A stretch of DNA of 64,000 bases from Pyropia haitanensis (taxonomy: Eukaryota; Rhodophyta; Bangiophyceae; Bangiales; Bangiaceae). This document shows, piece after piece, positions 20,900-31,082 of this stretch. The notes beneath the pieces are model-generated. The model was given only the letters and a program-made list of their open reading frames with translations. It was not told where the DNA came from and did not search any database. The stretch is from NCBI GenBank assembly GCA_008729055.1, contig SDUX01000001.1:4463951-4527950 (forward strand), in the 5' to 3' direction. How positions within the stretch are numbered: the stretch's first letter is position 1; each line of letters opens with the position of its first letter. The position numbers and the translations under genes are program-made.

Positions 20900-21780
20900 C
20901 CGCCATGTCCTCGTCCCGCTACTGGGCGTGCGGTTACGCTTTCCTGGCGGCGGCAGCAGGTATGCCGCCCGGCGTCGCGGCCCTTGCGCCCGGCCGCCAC
21001 CACCACCATGCCCTCCTCCCGCTGCCGGTTCTGGGCGTGCGGTGCGGCGGGCTCGGCGGCGGCGGCCGGAGTGCCACCCGGCGTCCCGGCCTTTGCGCCG
21101 GGCCGCCACCACCACCATGTCATCCGCGTTCTGCCGGTTCTGGGCGTGCGGTGGGGCGGGCTCGGCGGCGGTGGCTGGCGTGCCGCCCGGCGTCCCGGCC
21201 CTTGCGCCCGGCCGCCACCACCATCATGCCCTCCTCCCGCTGCCGGTTCTGGGCGTGCGGTGCGGCGGGCTCGGCGGCGGCGGCCGGTGTGCCGCCCGGC
21301 GTCCCGGCCTTTGCGCCGGGCCGCCACCACCACCATGTCATCCGCGTTCTGCCGGTTCTGGGCGTGCGGTGGGGCGGGCTCGGCGGCGGTGGCTGGCGTG
21401 CCACCCGGCGTCGCGGCCCTTGCGCCCGGCCGCCACCACCATCATGCCCTCCTCCCGCTGCCGGTTCTGGGCGTGCGGTGCGGCGGGCTCGGCGGCGGCG
21501 GCCGGTGTGCCACCCGGCGTCCCGGCCTTTGCGCCGGGCCGCCACCACCACCATGTCATCCGCGTTCTGCCGGTTCTGGGCGTGCGGTGGGGCGGGCTCG
21601 GCGGCGGTGGCTGGCGTGCCGCCCGGCGTCGCGGCCCTTGCGCCCGGCCGCCACCACCATCATGCCCTCCCCCCGCTGCCGGTTCTGGGCGTGCGGTGGG
21701 GCGGGCTCGGCGGCGGCGGCCGGTGTGCCGCCCGGCGTCCCGGCCATTGCGCCCGGCCGCCACCACTAGCATGTCTTTTT
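20900..21780. repeat. 109-bp satellite with 218-bp higher-order unit
   Basis: Monomers start at 21010, 21119, 21228, 21337, 21446, 21555 and 21664, each 109 bp apart, with diverged copies at about 20907 and after 21773. Alternate monomers are more alike, giving a 218-bp higher-order repeat. Since 109 is not a multiple of 3, the same amino-acid string (RFWACG...HHHH) rotates through all three plus frames, creating three overlapping long ORFs that are artefacts of the repeat. Confidence 0.85.
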
Positions 21781-22364
21781 TCGGTTGCCGGGCCTGGGTT
21801 TGCGGTCTGGCGGGCTCTGCGGAGAAGGCTCTTGGTGTGCCGCTCCCCGCCACGACGTCTCGTGCCCTGCCGCCACCAAGGGTGCTGCCAATTGTGGTGC
21901 CGGCCGAGCGTGGGGTGCTGCGAGCTCGGCGGCGACGGCGGTTGGTGTGCTGCTCCCCGCTGGTGCCTCTGGTCGCCGTCGTCACCAAGGGCGCCGCCAG
22001 TTTATGTCAGGCTGGGCGTGCGGTGCGTCGCGGTCTGCGACGCCTGCCGTACGTGTGCCGCCAATCTCCGCTGCCCCTGGTCAATTCTGTGGCATTCACC
22101 ATATCCGCGGGCAACTGTTTGACCGGCTGCCTGGGCCGTGACGCAGCTGTGATGGCCAGCCGCTTCGCCTCGCCTCTGTCGCAATTCGTCTTGGGCAGGC
22201 GTCCTCCGTTGCGATTCCGGCCGTAGCGGCCGTCCATGGCCCTCCTGCCGGCGGTCTGAGCGCTAGGATTGATGGTGGCTTTCATTTACGCTGTTGCGCA
22301 ACACTTGAGAGGAAGAGTGTTCATGAAACGACCACCACGGCATTTACCACGTCACGACTACGCG
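21781..22364. other. Decayed satellite edge and transposase 3' flank
   Basis: Sequence up to about 22080 still resembles the 109-bp monomer at low identity (for example GGGCGTGCGGTGCGTCG near 22014). No gene is seen. The stop of the minus-strand transposase-like gene is at 22365. Confidence 0.4.
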
Positions 22365-25300
22365 CTACCAGTCGTCCCCTTCGACCCACTCGCCAACCCC
22401 AAGAGGGTCCACCTCGGTCGAAAAATCTGGCACCTCGGTTGGCGGAGGTACCAGTGGTGGAGGGGGGGAGTATCCACACCCGCACATGCACGGGTTGCGG
22501 GAGAAATAGTATTTCCGATAGTTGTAGTCCTCAGGGAGGCGGCAAGGAGACGACGACCGCGCATGCGCCATAATGTTGTACATGACGTTCTCTACCTGCA
22601 TGATGGCGATGTATTCGTCTTGTCCGCAGGCCCGCAAGGACCGACGCATAAGGTTGATAGGCGCATTGCGCTGCTCATGCGCCACAGTGTTGCTGCCATC
22701 CAACCCCGAGTACGACCTCGGATGCAACGCATCGCTGCACAGGTGATTAACTATATGGAAGAGATCCGACACGAGCACTACCGACGCGATGAAGAACGGC
22801 AGCTTGCCCAGAGCAGACCTCAACGCCCCACAGCCGAAGTCGTAAACGACAAATTGAGGCAACAGAGCAAAGTAGCTGATGATGGCATTCAGCAGCGATG
22901 GGGGCCCTTCCCTCTTGTCCAGGACCACAAACCCTATCACTTTAGGGTGTGCGCAGGCGCAGCAGATGGTGAAAGTCCCAGGAGAAAAGTGCTTGTGTAC
23001 CTCCTCGTAGTTCTTGGCGCAGGTGCCCAGCTCCGGCGGGTCGGTGGCCGCAAACGCTCCGGGGCGACACATGAAGAGCCCCGGAAAGAAGGCGCCCGTC
23101 AACAGAGGATCGTCAGACGCGTCAGGGAAGTCCAACTTGAATCTCCTTCGCAGCTGTTCAGGGCTGACTCGCGGGTCTCCCCACCGCTCGCAGAAGGCCG
23201 CCGCCGAGCCGTCCGGGTCCAGGGCAGTGCTGTAGTAGTCCTCAACCACCACACGTAGGGACGACAGAACATCAGCGACCTTACGACGCAGGCTCTCGAA
23301 CACAGTGACGGAAGACGAGATGGCAGCAAGAAATGAGAACAGCATGCGGTGCTCCACAAGCAGCAACGACATTTGCACCTCCGCGTCTGGTAGCCCAGGG
23401 TGCGCATCGACGCTGTCCGAGCAGTTCTTAAACAGCTCGTTGAGCTGCTGCATGGCGCTCTCCGCCTTGAGTAGCCCGCTTAGAGATGACAATGCCTGGC
23501 AGTGGCGCATTTTGTACGTGTTCACGACAGGATCCACGGCAAGAGCCAGGCAAAATGATGCCACATCCTTATGGAGCGTGACCCCGAGATCGGCGACCGC
23601 TGGCAGCAGGCACCTAGACTCGCCAGGCTCGCTCGTGGAGCGGTCGAGGTGGCGCTGCCTGGCACTTGCGGCTGGAGCTCGCGCTCGTCTAGCACCAAGC
23701 GGGAGAGCAAAAGCAGGCGCATCAACACCTGCTCGATTCTGACGATGGCCAATGTTTTGCTCACGCCTCGCTGCCGGATCGACGCCTTCACCCCCAGCAA
23801 CCGCTGCCCCGATGGGACCGCGTAAAACCTGACCGGCAGCTGGCGCACCGAAATCACCACCAACAGCCGCAGCAGCAGGCGCTGGCGCTCCAGCGCCGGC
23901 GACTGGCCCGCCGCCAACCGCCGCACCACCGATCGCTGCGCCGGCAACAGCACCCGCGCCTGCAGCAGCAGGAGCTGGCACACCGGCGCCTTCCGCATGC
24001 CCGCCGCCAGCCACCACGCCGCCAACCTCTGCTCCAGCACGACCACCGACGCCTGGATTTTCGGGAGCTGGTGCTGGAGCTGGCGCCGCCGCGCCCGCGA
24101 TATGGCCATCACCAACAGCACCGCCGTGAGCTGGTGGGTGGTCACCATCACCGTGGCCCACAAGAAGCGGGGCTGGCGCTGCAGCACCCACGTCGTCACC
24201 GACAACATCTCCAGAAAAATTCGGCCGCAAAACGCCAGCCTTCCACTCCCCTAGCTGCTGCAGCGTCTGCCGGTGCTGGACAATGGCATCCGCGCTCAAT
24301 GTGCTGCGTGGCCCAAGAAGCTTCTTGATGAACACGACGATCCCATCACACAAGGAAACACACGCGTGCTGCAACGACCACACGGACCCCAGCATTGCGA
24401 CGAGGTGCTGCAAGCACTCCTTCTTGGACTCGGAGAGGGACTCCGTAACGTTTGGTAGCGCCGCCGGGCACAGAAACGCCAGTGCGCGCATAGCAGACCT
24501 GAGCTGCCCGGCCTTGATGACAACCACCTTGGAAGGCTGCTTCAGAGCCATGCGCAGATAGCGCCTCGCCCACTCAGACAGATGAAAGGACGCCGCCTCA
24601 ACGCGCGCCTTGACGGACGCGCATGGCTGGGATGGGTGCTGGTACTGGCCGGACGCCAGCCGTGTCAAGAAGCCCATCCAAATGCCGTCCGCAGTAACCA
24701 CACGGAAGCGGCCTTCTTCGTCCTGACAGTCAGAACACCTGAATGCCCACAAAGGAGGATCTCTGCACATGAGCCGTAGTCCCAAGAAGAACATGCTGGA
24801 CACAGTTTGCCTCGACTTCGGACTGATGCTCATCATGGCCGGGTACGTACCCGAGTCGCGCAGGTCAAGGTACTTGTTGTGCCACCTCCGAAAGCAAGCG
24901 CCAAACGTAGACCCACCCGTCGTCACCTCCCGCGCCATGTCCCGCAATAAGACGGCCGTCGACGCCGACGAGGAGCTAAGGATGACCACACAGTTGTCCC
25001 GACCGTCTGGATAGATTCTGCGACAGCACTCCTTGCCGCTGCAGTAGAACGAGTGGAGCTCCATGCGACAGAATCCCATGGTGCACAGCACTTCCCCAGT
25101 GTCCACCTTGATCTGCCCTTTGTTGTCTGCAGACAGACAGGTGGGGCACTTCTCGGGCGCCGCTAGCACCAGCGCCTTGCCCTGCTGCATAAGCCCGCAC
25201 ACCTCAATGTCCACTTTCACAGAGCGAGGGCAGTTAAAAACAGATATGGGCAACTTGGACCGTGCGGCATCCACGTCGTCGCTGCCACACTTCTTGACCA

Positions 25301-26237
25301 AGGCATCTGCCGCACCGCCGGTACCCCGCGAGATGCTGCGGCAGCGCAACGCGTGCACGCATGAAAAACCCGCAGCAGTGTCGCAAAAGGAGCACGACGT
25401 AGACTTCCGCGAGCACAGCACGGGTGCCACCACCTGGTGAGACCCCACGCCAGACATCACCACAGCGACAACAGATTGTCCCGCCCGGAAGACTTCGACA
25501 GGGCCCTCCGCGTCCCAGTCTTCGGTCGCGTACGCAGTGGTAGCTGCGTTGTCAGCGCCACCGGTCGCATCATCCCCGTCAAAAACTGACGGCACCTGCT
25601 TCCTGAACATTGGCACTGTCACGCGCATGCGCCAGCACAGGCGGCTCACCGCTGCCTCGAAGGTCCGCGCATGTGCACACGGGGAATCTGCCGATGATGA
25701 GACTCGGACGCGGCCAACGTGGGCAGATCGCCCCACACAAGAGCAGCATATGGCGCCTTCGTGATTCATCCAGGTGGACACCACGGACGGTGTCCCGCTC
25801 TTGCCCTTGAGCCCGGCGCCGCCGGTAGTGCCAACCACAAACCGCGACAGGACGCCAAACACGTGCTTCAACGGCCAGACCTCCCCTCGGTAGAACTCGC
25901 TTGCACGCTCCCGCATGTCATGAAGCAGGCGTTCTTGCATCTCCGCGGGAGGAGTCTCGCTGAAGAGTCGCCGCACGAATGGCTCAAAACCCCGCCCCAG
26001 GATGCACGCACAAACAGCGCGCATCATTCCCGTGCCAAGCGTGCGCCAGGTGTCTCGCCGAGTGTTGACTGGGCGTCCGCCCTTCCCCTCCCGACCGCCC
26101 GATCGGTGCTGGGCAGAGCGACCTCCACCAACGCCAGAAGCAGGGGCTACCTCTACACCAGCCTTCACAAAGGTAGACCGCGATATCGTTGCAACAGGGC
26201 GGGGGGCGCGGGGGGTGGGCCTGGGGACTCCCATCAT
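22365..26237 (-). CDS. KDZ-like transposase with cysteine-rich clusters
   Basis: I start at the tandem Met codons at 26237 (about 1290 residues), since the open frame further upstream is a minisatellite. In order: an N-terminal helical region; a SWIM/CxC-like cluster CSFCDTAAGFSCVHA; a second Cys cluster (KCPTCLSADNKG, then CTMGFCRMELHSFYC and CSGKECC); a helical region; a 150-residue Gly/Ala/Pro linker (about 23.75-24.25 kb); and a C-terminal RNase H-like domain. That domain has CCACAHPKVIGFVVLDKREG, then FVVYDFGCGA (first Asp), VVLVSDLFHIVNHLC (second Asp with His/Cys), NTVAHEQRN (Glu) and MQVENVMYN, and ends with CMCGCGY. This order of Cys clusters followed by a D-D-E-like domain is typical of KDZ-type transposases and their HMGXB3-like relatives. 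It is the only transposase inside the inverted ends, so it is the likely mobilising enzyme. Assignment is by motif only. Confidence 0.65.
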   Translation of the reverse strand: MMGVPRPTPRAPRPVATISRSTFVKAGVEVAPASGVGGGRSAQHRSGGREGKGGRPVNTRRDTWRTLGTGMMRAVCACILGRGFEPFVRRLFSETPPAEMQERLLHDMRERASEFYRGEVWPLKHVFGVLSRFVVGTTGGAGLKGKSGTPSVVSTWMNHEGAICCSCVGRSAHVGRVRVSSSADSPCAHARTFEAAVSRLCWRMRVTVPMFRKQVPSVFDGDDATGGADNAATTAYATEDWDAEGPVEVFRAGQSVVAVVMSGVGSHQVVAPVLCSRKSTSCSFCDTAAGFSCVHALRCRSISRGTGGAADALVKKCGSDDVDAARSKLPISVFNCPRSVKVDIEVCGLMQQGKALVLAAPEKCPTCLSADNKGQIKVDTGEVLCTMGFCRMELHSFYCSGKECCRRIYPDGRDNCVVILSSSSASTAVLLRDMAREVTTGGSTFGACFRRWHNKYLDLRDSGTYPAMMSISPKSRQTVSSMFFLGLRLMCRDPPLWAFRCSDCQDEEGRFRVVTADGIWMGFLTRLASGQYQHPSQPCASVKARVEAASFHLSEWARRYLRMALKQPSKVVVIKAGQLRSAMRALAFLCPAALPNVTESLSESKKECLQHLVAMLGSVWSLQHACVSLCDGIVVFIKKLLGPRSTLSADAIVQHRQTLQQLGEWKAGVLRPNFSGDVVGDDVGAAAPAPLLVGHGDGDHPPAHGGAVGDGHIAGAAAPAPAPAPENPGVGGRAGAEVGGVVAGGGHAEGAGVPAPAAAGAGAVAGAAIGGAAVGGGPVAGAGAPAPAAAAVGGDFGAPAAGQVLRGPIGAAVAGGEGVDPAARREQNIGHRQNRAGVDAPAFALPLGARRARAPAASARQRHLDRSTSEPGESRCLLPAVADLGVTLHKDVASFCLALAVDPVVNTYKMRHCQALSSLSGLLKAESAMQQLNELFKNCSDSVDAHPGLPDAEVQMSLLLVEHRMLFSFLAAISSSVTVFESLRRKVADVLSSLRVVVEDYYSTALDPDGSAAAFCERWGDPRVSPEQLRRRFKLDFPDASDDPLLTGAFFPGLFMCRPGAFAATDPPELGTCAKNYEEVHKHFSPGTFTICCACAHPKVIGFVVLDKREGPPSLLNAIISYFALLPQFVVYDFGCGALRSALGKLPFFIASVVLVSDLFHIVNHLCSDALHPRSYSGLDGSNTVAHEQRNAPINLMRRSLRACGQDEYIAIMQVENVMYNIMAHARSSSPCRLPEDYNYRKYYFSRNPCMCGCGYSPPPPLVPPPTEVPDFSTEVDPLGVGEWVEGDDW

Positions 26238-26446
26238 GAGGGTGCCAGAAGTACCGCAAGTCGCCTGCGACACGTACGACGTAGGCGCACAAAAATGATG
26301 TCGACCGAGGGATGGCAACACAGCCACATGGCGCTTCGTGCTGATGGTTCTGCCGACAGCGTGCAGTCGATGACTCCGAGAGGGAGTCAAGCACTCGGCG
26401 GACGCAGCGTGAACGCCGCCGCGACCCTTGGGGGCAGGGGGATGGG

Positions 26447-26705
26447 GGCCGGGAAAAGAAGTGGGCCGGGGGAGGAGCGGAGGGGGGGGAGCAAGCAACG
26501 AAGTGGGGGGCGGGAGGAGCGGAGGGGGGGGAGCAAGCAACGATGTGGGGGGGGGGAGGTGCGGAGGGGGGGGAGCGAGCAACGAAGTTGGGGGGGGGGG
26601 GAGCGGAGGGGGGGGAGCGAGCAACGAAGTTGGGGGGGGGGGAGCGGAGGGGGGGCAGCGAGCAACGAAGTTGGGGGGGGGGGGAGCGGAGGGGGGGGAA
26701 GGAGA
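26447..26705. repeat. 42-bp G-rich minisatellite
   Basis: GC[A/G]AGCAACGA recurs at 26491, 26533, 26575, 26617 and 26658 (period 42, last 41), separated by GGAGCGGAGGGGGGGGAG-like runs. The plus strand has dense G runs suited to G-quadruplexes. It sits directly upstream of the transposase gene start (minus strand). Confidence 0.85.
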
Positions 26706-26739
26706 ACGGCCGCATTGACCCCACCAGTGTGGCAACCAC

Positions 26740-26941
26740 CTAAACGTGCATTCCCCTGCGCCCCACTGCCCTCCACAGGTGCCCTCCCCGGCGCCGCACC
26801 GCCGTCTACAGGTACATCCCCACGCGCCGCACCGTCCTCAACAGGTGCACCCCCCCGAGCCGCGTCACGCTCCGCAACTGCGTCCCTTCGCGCCGCATCG
26901 TCCTCAACAGGTGCATTCCCACGCTCCGCACCGTCCGGCAT
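26740..26941 (-). CDS. Possible Ala/Glu-rich first exon with 12-codon repeats
   Basis: From an ATG at 26941 the minus strand reads MPDGAERGNAPVEDDAARRD, and a motif like APVEDGAARGD repeats four to five times at about 36-39 bp spacing. It could be the N-terminal exon of the transposase-like gene, with the G-rich minisatellite lying in an intron. It could equally be another repeat without coding function. The frame differs from the main ORF. Confidence 0.3.
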
Positions 26942-27227
26942 CGGTCCGTCCTCAGGTGCCTCAATAGCCTTCACAGGTCCTTCAACCTGCGGCGAACCGC
27001 TACCCGTCCAGGGCCGTCCCTAATGCATGCAGGTACTCACGGCACAGGTCAGCCTGCGCAGCAAGCTGGGGGAGCCTGCTGGTGCTCGGTTGTACACGAC
27101 CAAGTGTGGATGAGGGCGCGGCGACGTGACCAAGTGCCAGCCGAGCGGAGGAGGCACGACCGTACGTGTCAACCCCAGCACTGTCAGGAAGGTGCCACGA
27201 AGCGGGCCCCTAATGAGCCCCTAATGC

Positions 27228-27315
27228 GGATCCTACCCCCCCTAGTATAGATCCTACCCCCTTAGTATAGATCCTACCCCCTTAATATAGATCCTACCCT
27301 GCCATTACCGACACT
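27228..27315 (-). repeat. Right terminal inverted repeat and four 20-bp subterminal repeats
   Basis: GATCCTACCC occurs four times at 20-bp spacing (about 27229-27300). The outermost copy continues into GATCCTACCCTGCCATTA (27290-27307), the inverse of 9412-9429. The element ends at 27315, followed by CAACAGGA. Confidence 0.6.
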
Positions 27316-27323
27316 CAACAGGA
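27316..27323. repeat. Right copy of 8-bp target site duplication (CAACAGGA)
   Basis: The sequence is identical to 9395-9402. Confidence 0.6.
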
Positions 27324-28173
27324 GGCTTGTGCTGCATCCTGGCATGTGTCGTGGGCACTGGTCGGGGACGGGCGCCACCGATAAGTGTTGTTCCTTTGAT
27401 GATTCGTGGAGGCAATTGGCTGGCCCTGTTCGGATTGGCTGATTCCACCTGGATTTCTCTTCTAACCACCTCTGCGAAGGGGGCCGGGAGAGCCAGGAAC
27501 GCATTTTACTTGCTGGACTCGACCACTAACTATCCACGCAAGAAATACTGCGAGCCGCCGGTGACGGCTCGGTCTGGCACGCGCTGTAGTCGCCGACCGC
27601 CGCGAGTGCCAGACGGAAAGGACGCCGGTAGCGGCGGCCACACAACGGAGACAAACGAAGAGAGAGAGAGACGGGGCGACGAGCCCCAGAAGCAGAGGAA
27701 CCAAGGAGGGCAGGGTGGGCGCGCGAAGAGAGCGGGCGTGCCGGAGAGACAAGCCGGCCGCTCGGCGCCTTCAGCGCCCCAATTATAGGGGCGCCGCCAC
27801 CGCCGTGCTCGCACCTGCAGCAGCCCGGTGCACCGCCGCGGCCGCACAAACCGCGGGTGCCCGGTAGCCCAGACACGCCGGCGCCCGTCCGCCGCGACAG
27901 CATCAGGTCCGTGCCGCGTCTCCGCCAGCTGCCACCGCCACTTCCCCGGCCGCCGCGTGGGTGCTTGACGGCGACCGGTATGGACGACCGCGGAGCGCGG
28001 CAGGCGGACCGGCAAGACACAGCGGAGCGCGGCAGGCGGACCGGCGGGACGAGCAGCTTTGCAGGTGCGAGGATGATGCATGCAATTACACTCGTGACCG
28101 CAGGTGACTAGGCGTTGACTGACCTGCTGGTAGACCTGGATTGACCTGTCGTCGGTGCTGCCAGTCCTCCGAG
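27324..28173. other. Intergenic, no gene seen
   Basis: Minus-strand ORFs of about 160-180 codons overlap here in two frames with repeats (CGGAGCGCGGCAGGCGGACC twice near 28000). No domain is visible. An AGAGAGAGAG tract lies near 27660. Confidence 0.35.
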
Positions 28174-30044
28174 ATGTCTCGAGCTGATCACCACGTGTGG
28201 GTCGGTGGCGGTGGCGGAGGCGCGCGCCGTCCGCCCGCCGTCGACGCGGATTGTGACGCCCGCTCTTGCGGCTCTGGGGCCAGGGGGGGGGGCGCCGGCG
28301 TCCACGCCAACGTCCGCACAGCCGCGGCGGTGTACCCCTGGCGGTTTTCCCTGGCGGACAATGCGGGGACGGCGCCGCCGATGCGCGGCGGGGCGGGCGG
28401 AGAGGCCGGCAGCGGCGGCGGCCGCGGCGGTGGGCCGCCCGTGGCGTCCCCCGCTGCCGCCTCGCCGGCGGCGCCCGGGGAGGCGGCGCCCTCCACTGAC
28501 GGTCTCTGCGGCGTCGGTCGCGTCGGGGGAGACTTTGCAGACGCCCTTACCTGCTCGGTGGTGCCCGCGCTTGTGCGCGAGCTCGACGCCGACGTGGGCG
28601 TCGACGGCGGCGGCGGCGGCGGCGGCAGTGACGTGCCCGCCCGCATCAACGCCATCCTGGCGCTGTGCGACGTGTGCCGCCGCTCCACGGCGGTCGTCGA
28701 GTCGCACGCGCTGCGGCTGGGGCGGTGCCTCACCGACCCGTCGCTGGCGATGAGGGCGACGGTGCTGGCGTCGCTCGCGGCGCTGCTGTCCGATGAGTAC
28801 GTCAAGTGGCGCGGCAGGCCGCTGTTCTTTCGGCTGGTGCTGGCGCTTCTCGACTCGGTGCCGGCGGGGGGGGGCGCGGGACGCCGCCGACGGCGCGGCC
28901 GACAGCGGCGGGAGCGTCGCGGGCGGCAGCGTCGGGAGCATAACGGGCGGCTTTCCGCCGGCGGCGGCGACTGCCGCCATCGTCGTCCCTGCGGCCGCTT
29001 CGGACGCCGCCGCGGCGGCCGCCGACACGGACGCTGCGGCGGCGCGCCTGTCGCGCGCGTGCGCGGCGCTGCTCACCGCGCTGCACCCCCCCCCTTTCGC
29101 CGCCACCCTCGCCGGCGGCGGCAGCGCGCCGGCGGCCAAGGCGGCGGCGGCCGCCGCCGCCGCCGACACCACCGCCACCACCCGCTCCGTGGCGGCGCTC
29201 GCTGTACTGCCCGACGGCGCCGCTCTGCACGCGCTGCGCGCAGCGGTGAAGGCGGGGGGAGGGAGAGGGGAAGGGGAGGAAGGGACTCTCGGGGGGGCCG
29301 CGGCGGCCGCCGCGGTGGTGGCCTCCGCAGAGGCGACGCGCCGCGTGACGGCGGCGGCGGCGGCGGCGGCGGCGGCGACGGGGGTGGCGGCGGCGATATC
29401 GACGGAGAGGGCGCGGCCGTGGGGGCGGCCGACGCAGGGGGGGGGGGGGGGCGGGCACGGGGCGGGGATGCGCCGGCCTGGCCGGCTTGGTGCGGGCGAT
29501 GCTGCTGCTACAGGCGTGCAGTCTGGTGACAGGTCCTCGCCGCCGCGGTGGGCCTCGCGGCGTCCCCGCCATGACCGCTTCCCCCCCGGCGACGGCGGCA
29601 GCAGCGGCGGCGGCCGCTGCCGCCGCGACGGCGGGTTGCCATTGCCGTTGGCGTCGGCGGCGGAAGCGGCGGAAGAGGGCCCCCGCGCCGCCTGGTGGCG
29701 CGCCGCCACGCTGCGGCTGCTGAGCGCGGCGGCGGGCATGAAGTCCGCCACCCTCGGCGCTGCCTGCGGCGGCCTCACCCGCCTGGTGACGGCCGACCCG
29801 TGGGCGTCCGCCACCGCCGCCCGCCGCGTCCTCGCGGGCGTCCGCGCGGTGGCGGCGGCGGAGGAGGCGTACGCCACCCCGTGGGGGAGGGATTTCGGCG
29901 CCGTGCAGGCCGCGCTGGTGGCGCTGCAGTACGGCGGCGTCGCGGCGGCGGCGGACGACGCCGACGGCGGCGGCGACGGCGGCGGCGGGGCGGGCGGCGG
30001 GGGCGCGGGCGGGTTGGGGGGCCCCCCGAAGCCACCGCCGCCGC

Positions 30045-30088
<44 letters not shown>

Positions 30089-31061
30089 GCGGCGGGCGGT
30101 GGGGTCTCTTCCGCCACCCGCGCGGCGCTGGCGGCGGCCGCGGCGACGGCGCTGGTAGCGCACTGGGGGGACGACCCGCGCCTGCCCCCGCGGGGGTCCG
30201 TGGCGGCGGGTCTTGGTCGGGCGCTCGCTGCGACGGCGGTAGACGGGCGGCTGGAGCGGGCGGTGGGGCCGACCGCCGCGGCGGCGGTACTGGCCAAGGG
30301 GGTGCCCGCCGCGTACGGGCCGCTGCGGACGGCGCTCGAGCGGTGGGCGGCGCGCCTGCTGGGGGAGGGCGGAGACGAAGGGGGAGGGGCCGCCGCCCGC
30401 GCGCGGGCGGCGGCCGCCTGGGCGGCAGCCGCCGCGGCCGCGGCCGCACCAGGGGGGGCGGGGGGAGGCGGGGGGGGGGCGCGGGTGTCAGCGGGGGGGG
30501 GGGGGAGGGCGGCGGCGGCGGCGGAGCGCCCCGGCCGCCACCCTCGCCGCCCGCGGCGGCGGCGGCGGGGGATGCGCCGCGGCGGCGCGGGCGGCTGCCG
30601 GCGGGGGGAGGGCGGGCGCCGCCCCGCCGTCGCTGCCGCCGCCGTCGCCGTTGTCGCCGCCGCTGGTGGGGCGGCAGACCCGCGCGCGTACGCGAAGGGC
30701 GGTGGCGGCGGCGGCGGCGGCGGATGCGGCGGGGGATGGGGGAAAGGGGGCGGCGGGGACGGCGGCGGCGGGCGGCGGCGCCGCGTCTGCCTCTGCCGCC
30801 GCGGCCGCCCGCGCAGCTGGCTGCAACGGTGATAGTGGGGCGAGCGACGGCGGCGGCAGCGGCAGCGGCAGCGGCAGCGGCAGCGGGGACGACTGGATGC
30901 CGGGTGTGTCCACCGACGAGGATGACGAAATGCACACGTACGAGGACGACGGTGACGGCGACGGCGACGGCCACGACGACGGCGACGGCGACGGTGTCGC
31001 GAGGGTGGACGCCGACGCGACCCCGCCCGCCCCGTCGGCAGCGAGGGCATTTGACGCATAG
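28174..31061 (+). CDS. Condensin CAP-D3-like HEAT protein, partial and frame-disrupted
   Basis: CAP-D3 is the HEAT-repeat subunit of condensin II. The strongest part is at 28510-28860: ADALTCSVVPALVRELD, then ARINAILALCDVCRRSTAVV, SHALRLGRCLTDPSLAMRA and SDEYVKWRGRPLFFRLVLA. This matches the Cnd1 region in which CAP-D3 proteins carry E-Y-V-K-W-x-G-x-L-F-F-R. The frame then changes at an 8-G run near 28868. Further HEAT-like pieces follow (SRACAALLTALHPP at about 29055; RAATLRLLSAAAGMKSATLG at about 29700), with Gly/Ala/Pro homopolymers between. An acidic tail (DEDDEMHTYEDDGDGD, about 30920) ends in a TAG at 31059. The roughly 900-residue N-terminal half expected for CAP-D3 is not upstream, where the 17.9-kb element ends. 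The locus may be a partial copy, or the frame breaks may be assembly errors in G/C runs. Confidence 0.65.
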
Positions 31062-31082
31062 CAGGCGGCGGTAAAGGCGGCC

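Larger units (their letters stand above)
9403..27315. mobile_element. Candidate 17.9-kb TIR DNA transposon carrying KDZ-like transposase and PIF1-like helicase
   Basis: The ends share an exact 18-bp inverted repeat, TAATGGCAGGGTAGGATC, at 9412-9429 and, on the other strand, at 27290-27307. Outside it, the outermost 8 bases of each end differ mostly by transitions. GGTAGGATC recurs subterminally, twice on the left and four times on the right at 20-bp spacing. An exact 8-bp direct repeat (CAACAGGA) flanks the pair. Inside are a KDZ-like transposase (22365-26237, -), a PIF1-like helicase (13718-15244, -), an exonuclease-like protein (19766-20422, -), two unknown ORFs (11305-13068 and 13149-13571, +) and tandem repeats at 9.95-11.2, 16.4-17.7, 20.9-21.8 and 26.4-26.7 kb. 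The boundaries are seen in the sequence; that the whole is one mobile unit is inference. A single left-end base lies between the duplication and the alignable TIR. Confidence 0.6.

Noticed and set aside
20677..22226. Three overlapping plus-strand ORFs of 300-480 codons
   Set aside because: They are one 109-bp satellite read in rotating frames.
27228..27300. CRISPR-like array of four 20-bp repeats
   Set aside because: Repeats abut with no unique spacers and the host is a eukaryote; they are subterminal transposon repeats.
28793..30832. The 679-codon ORF as one intact protein
   Set aside because: Conserved condensin content moves between frames at G runs; the single long frame is partly a by-product of high GC.
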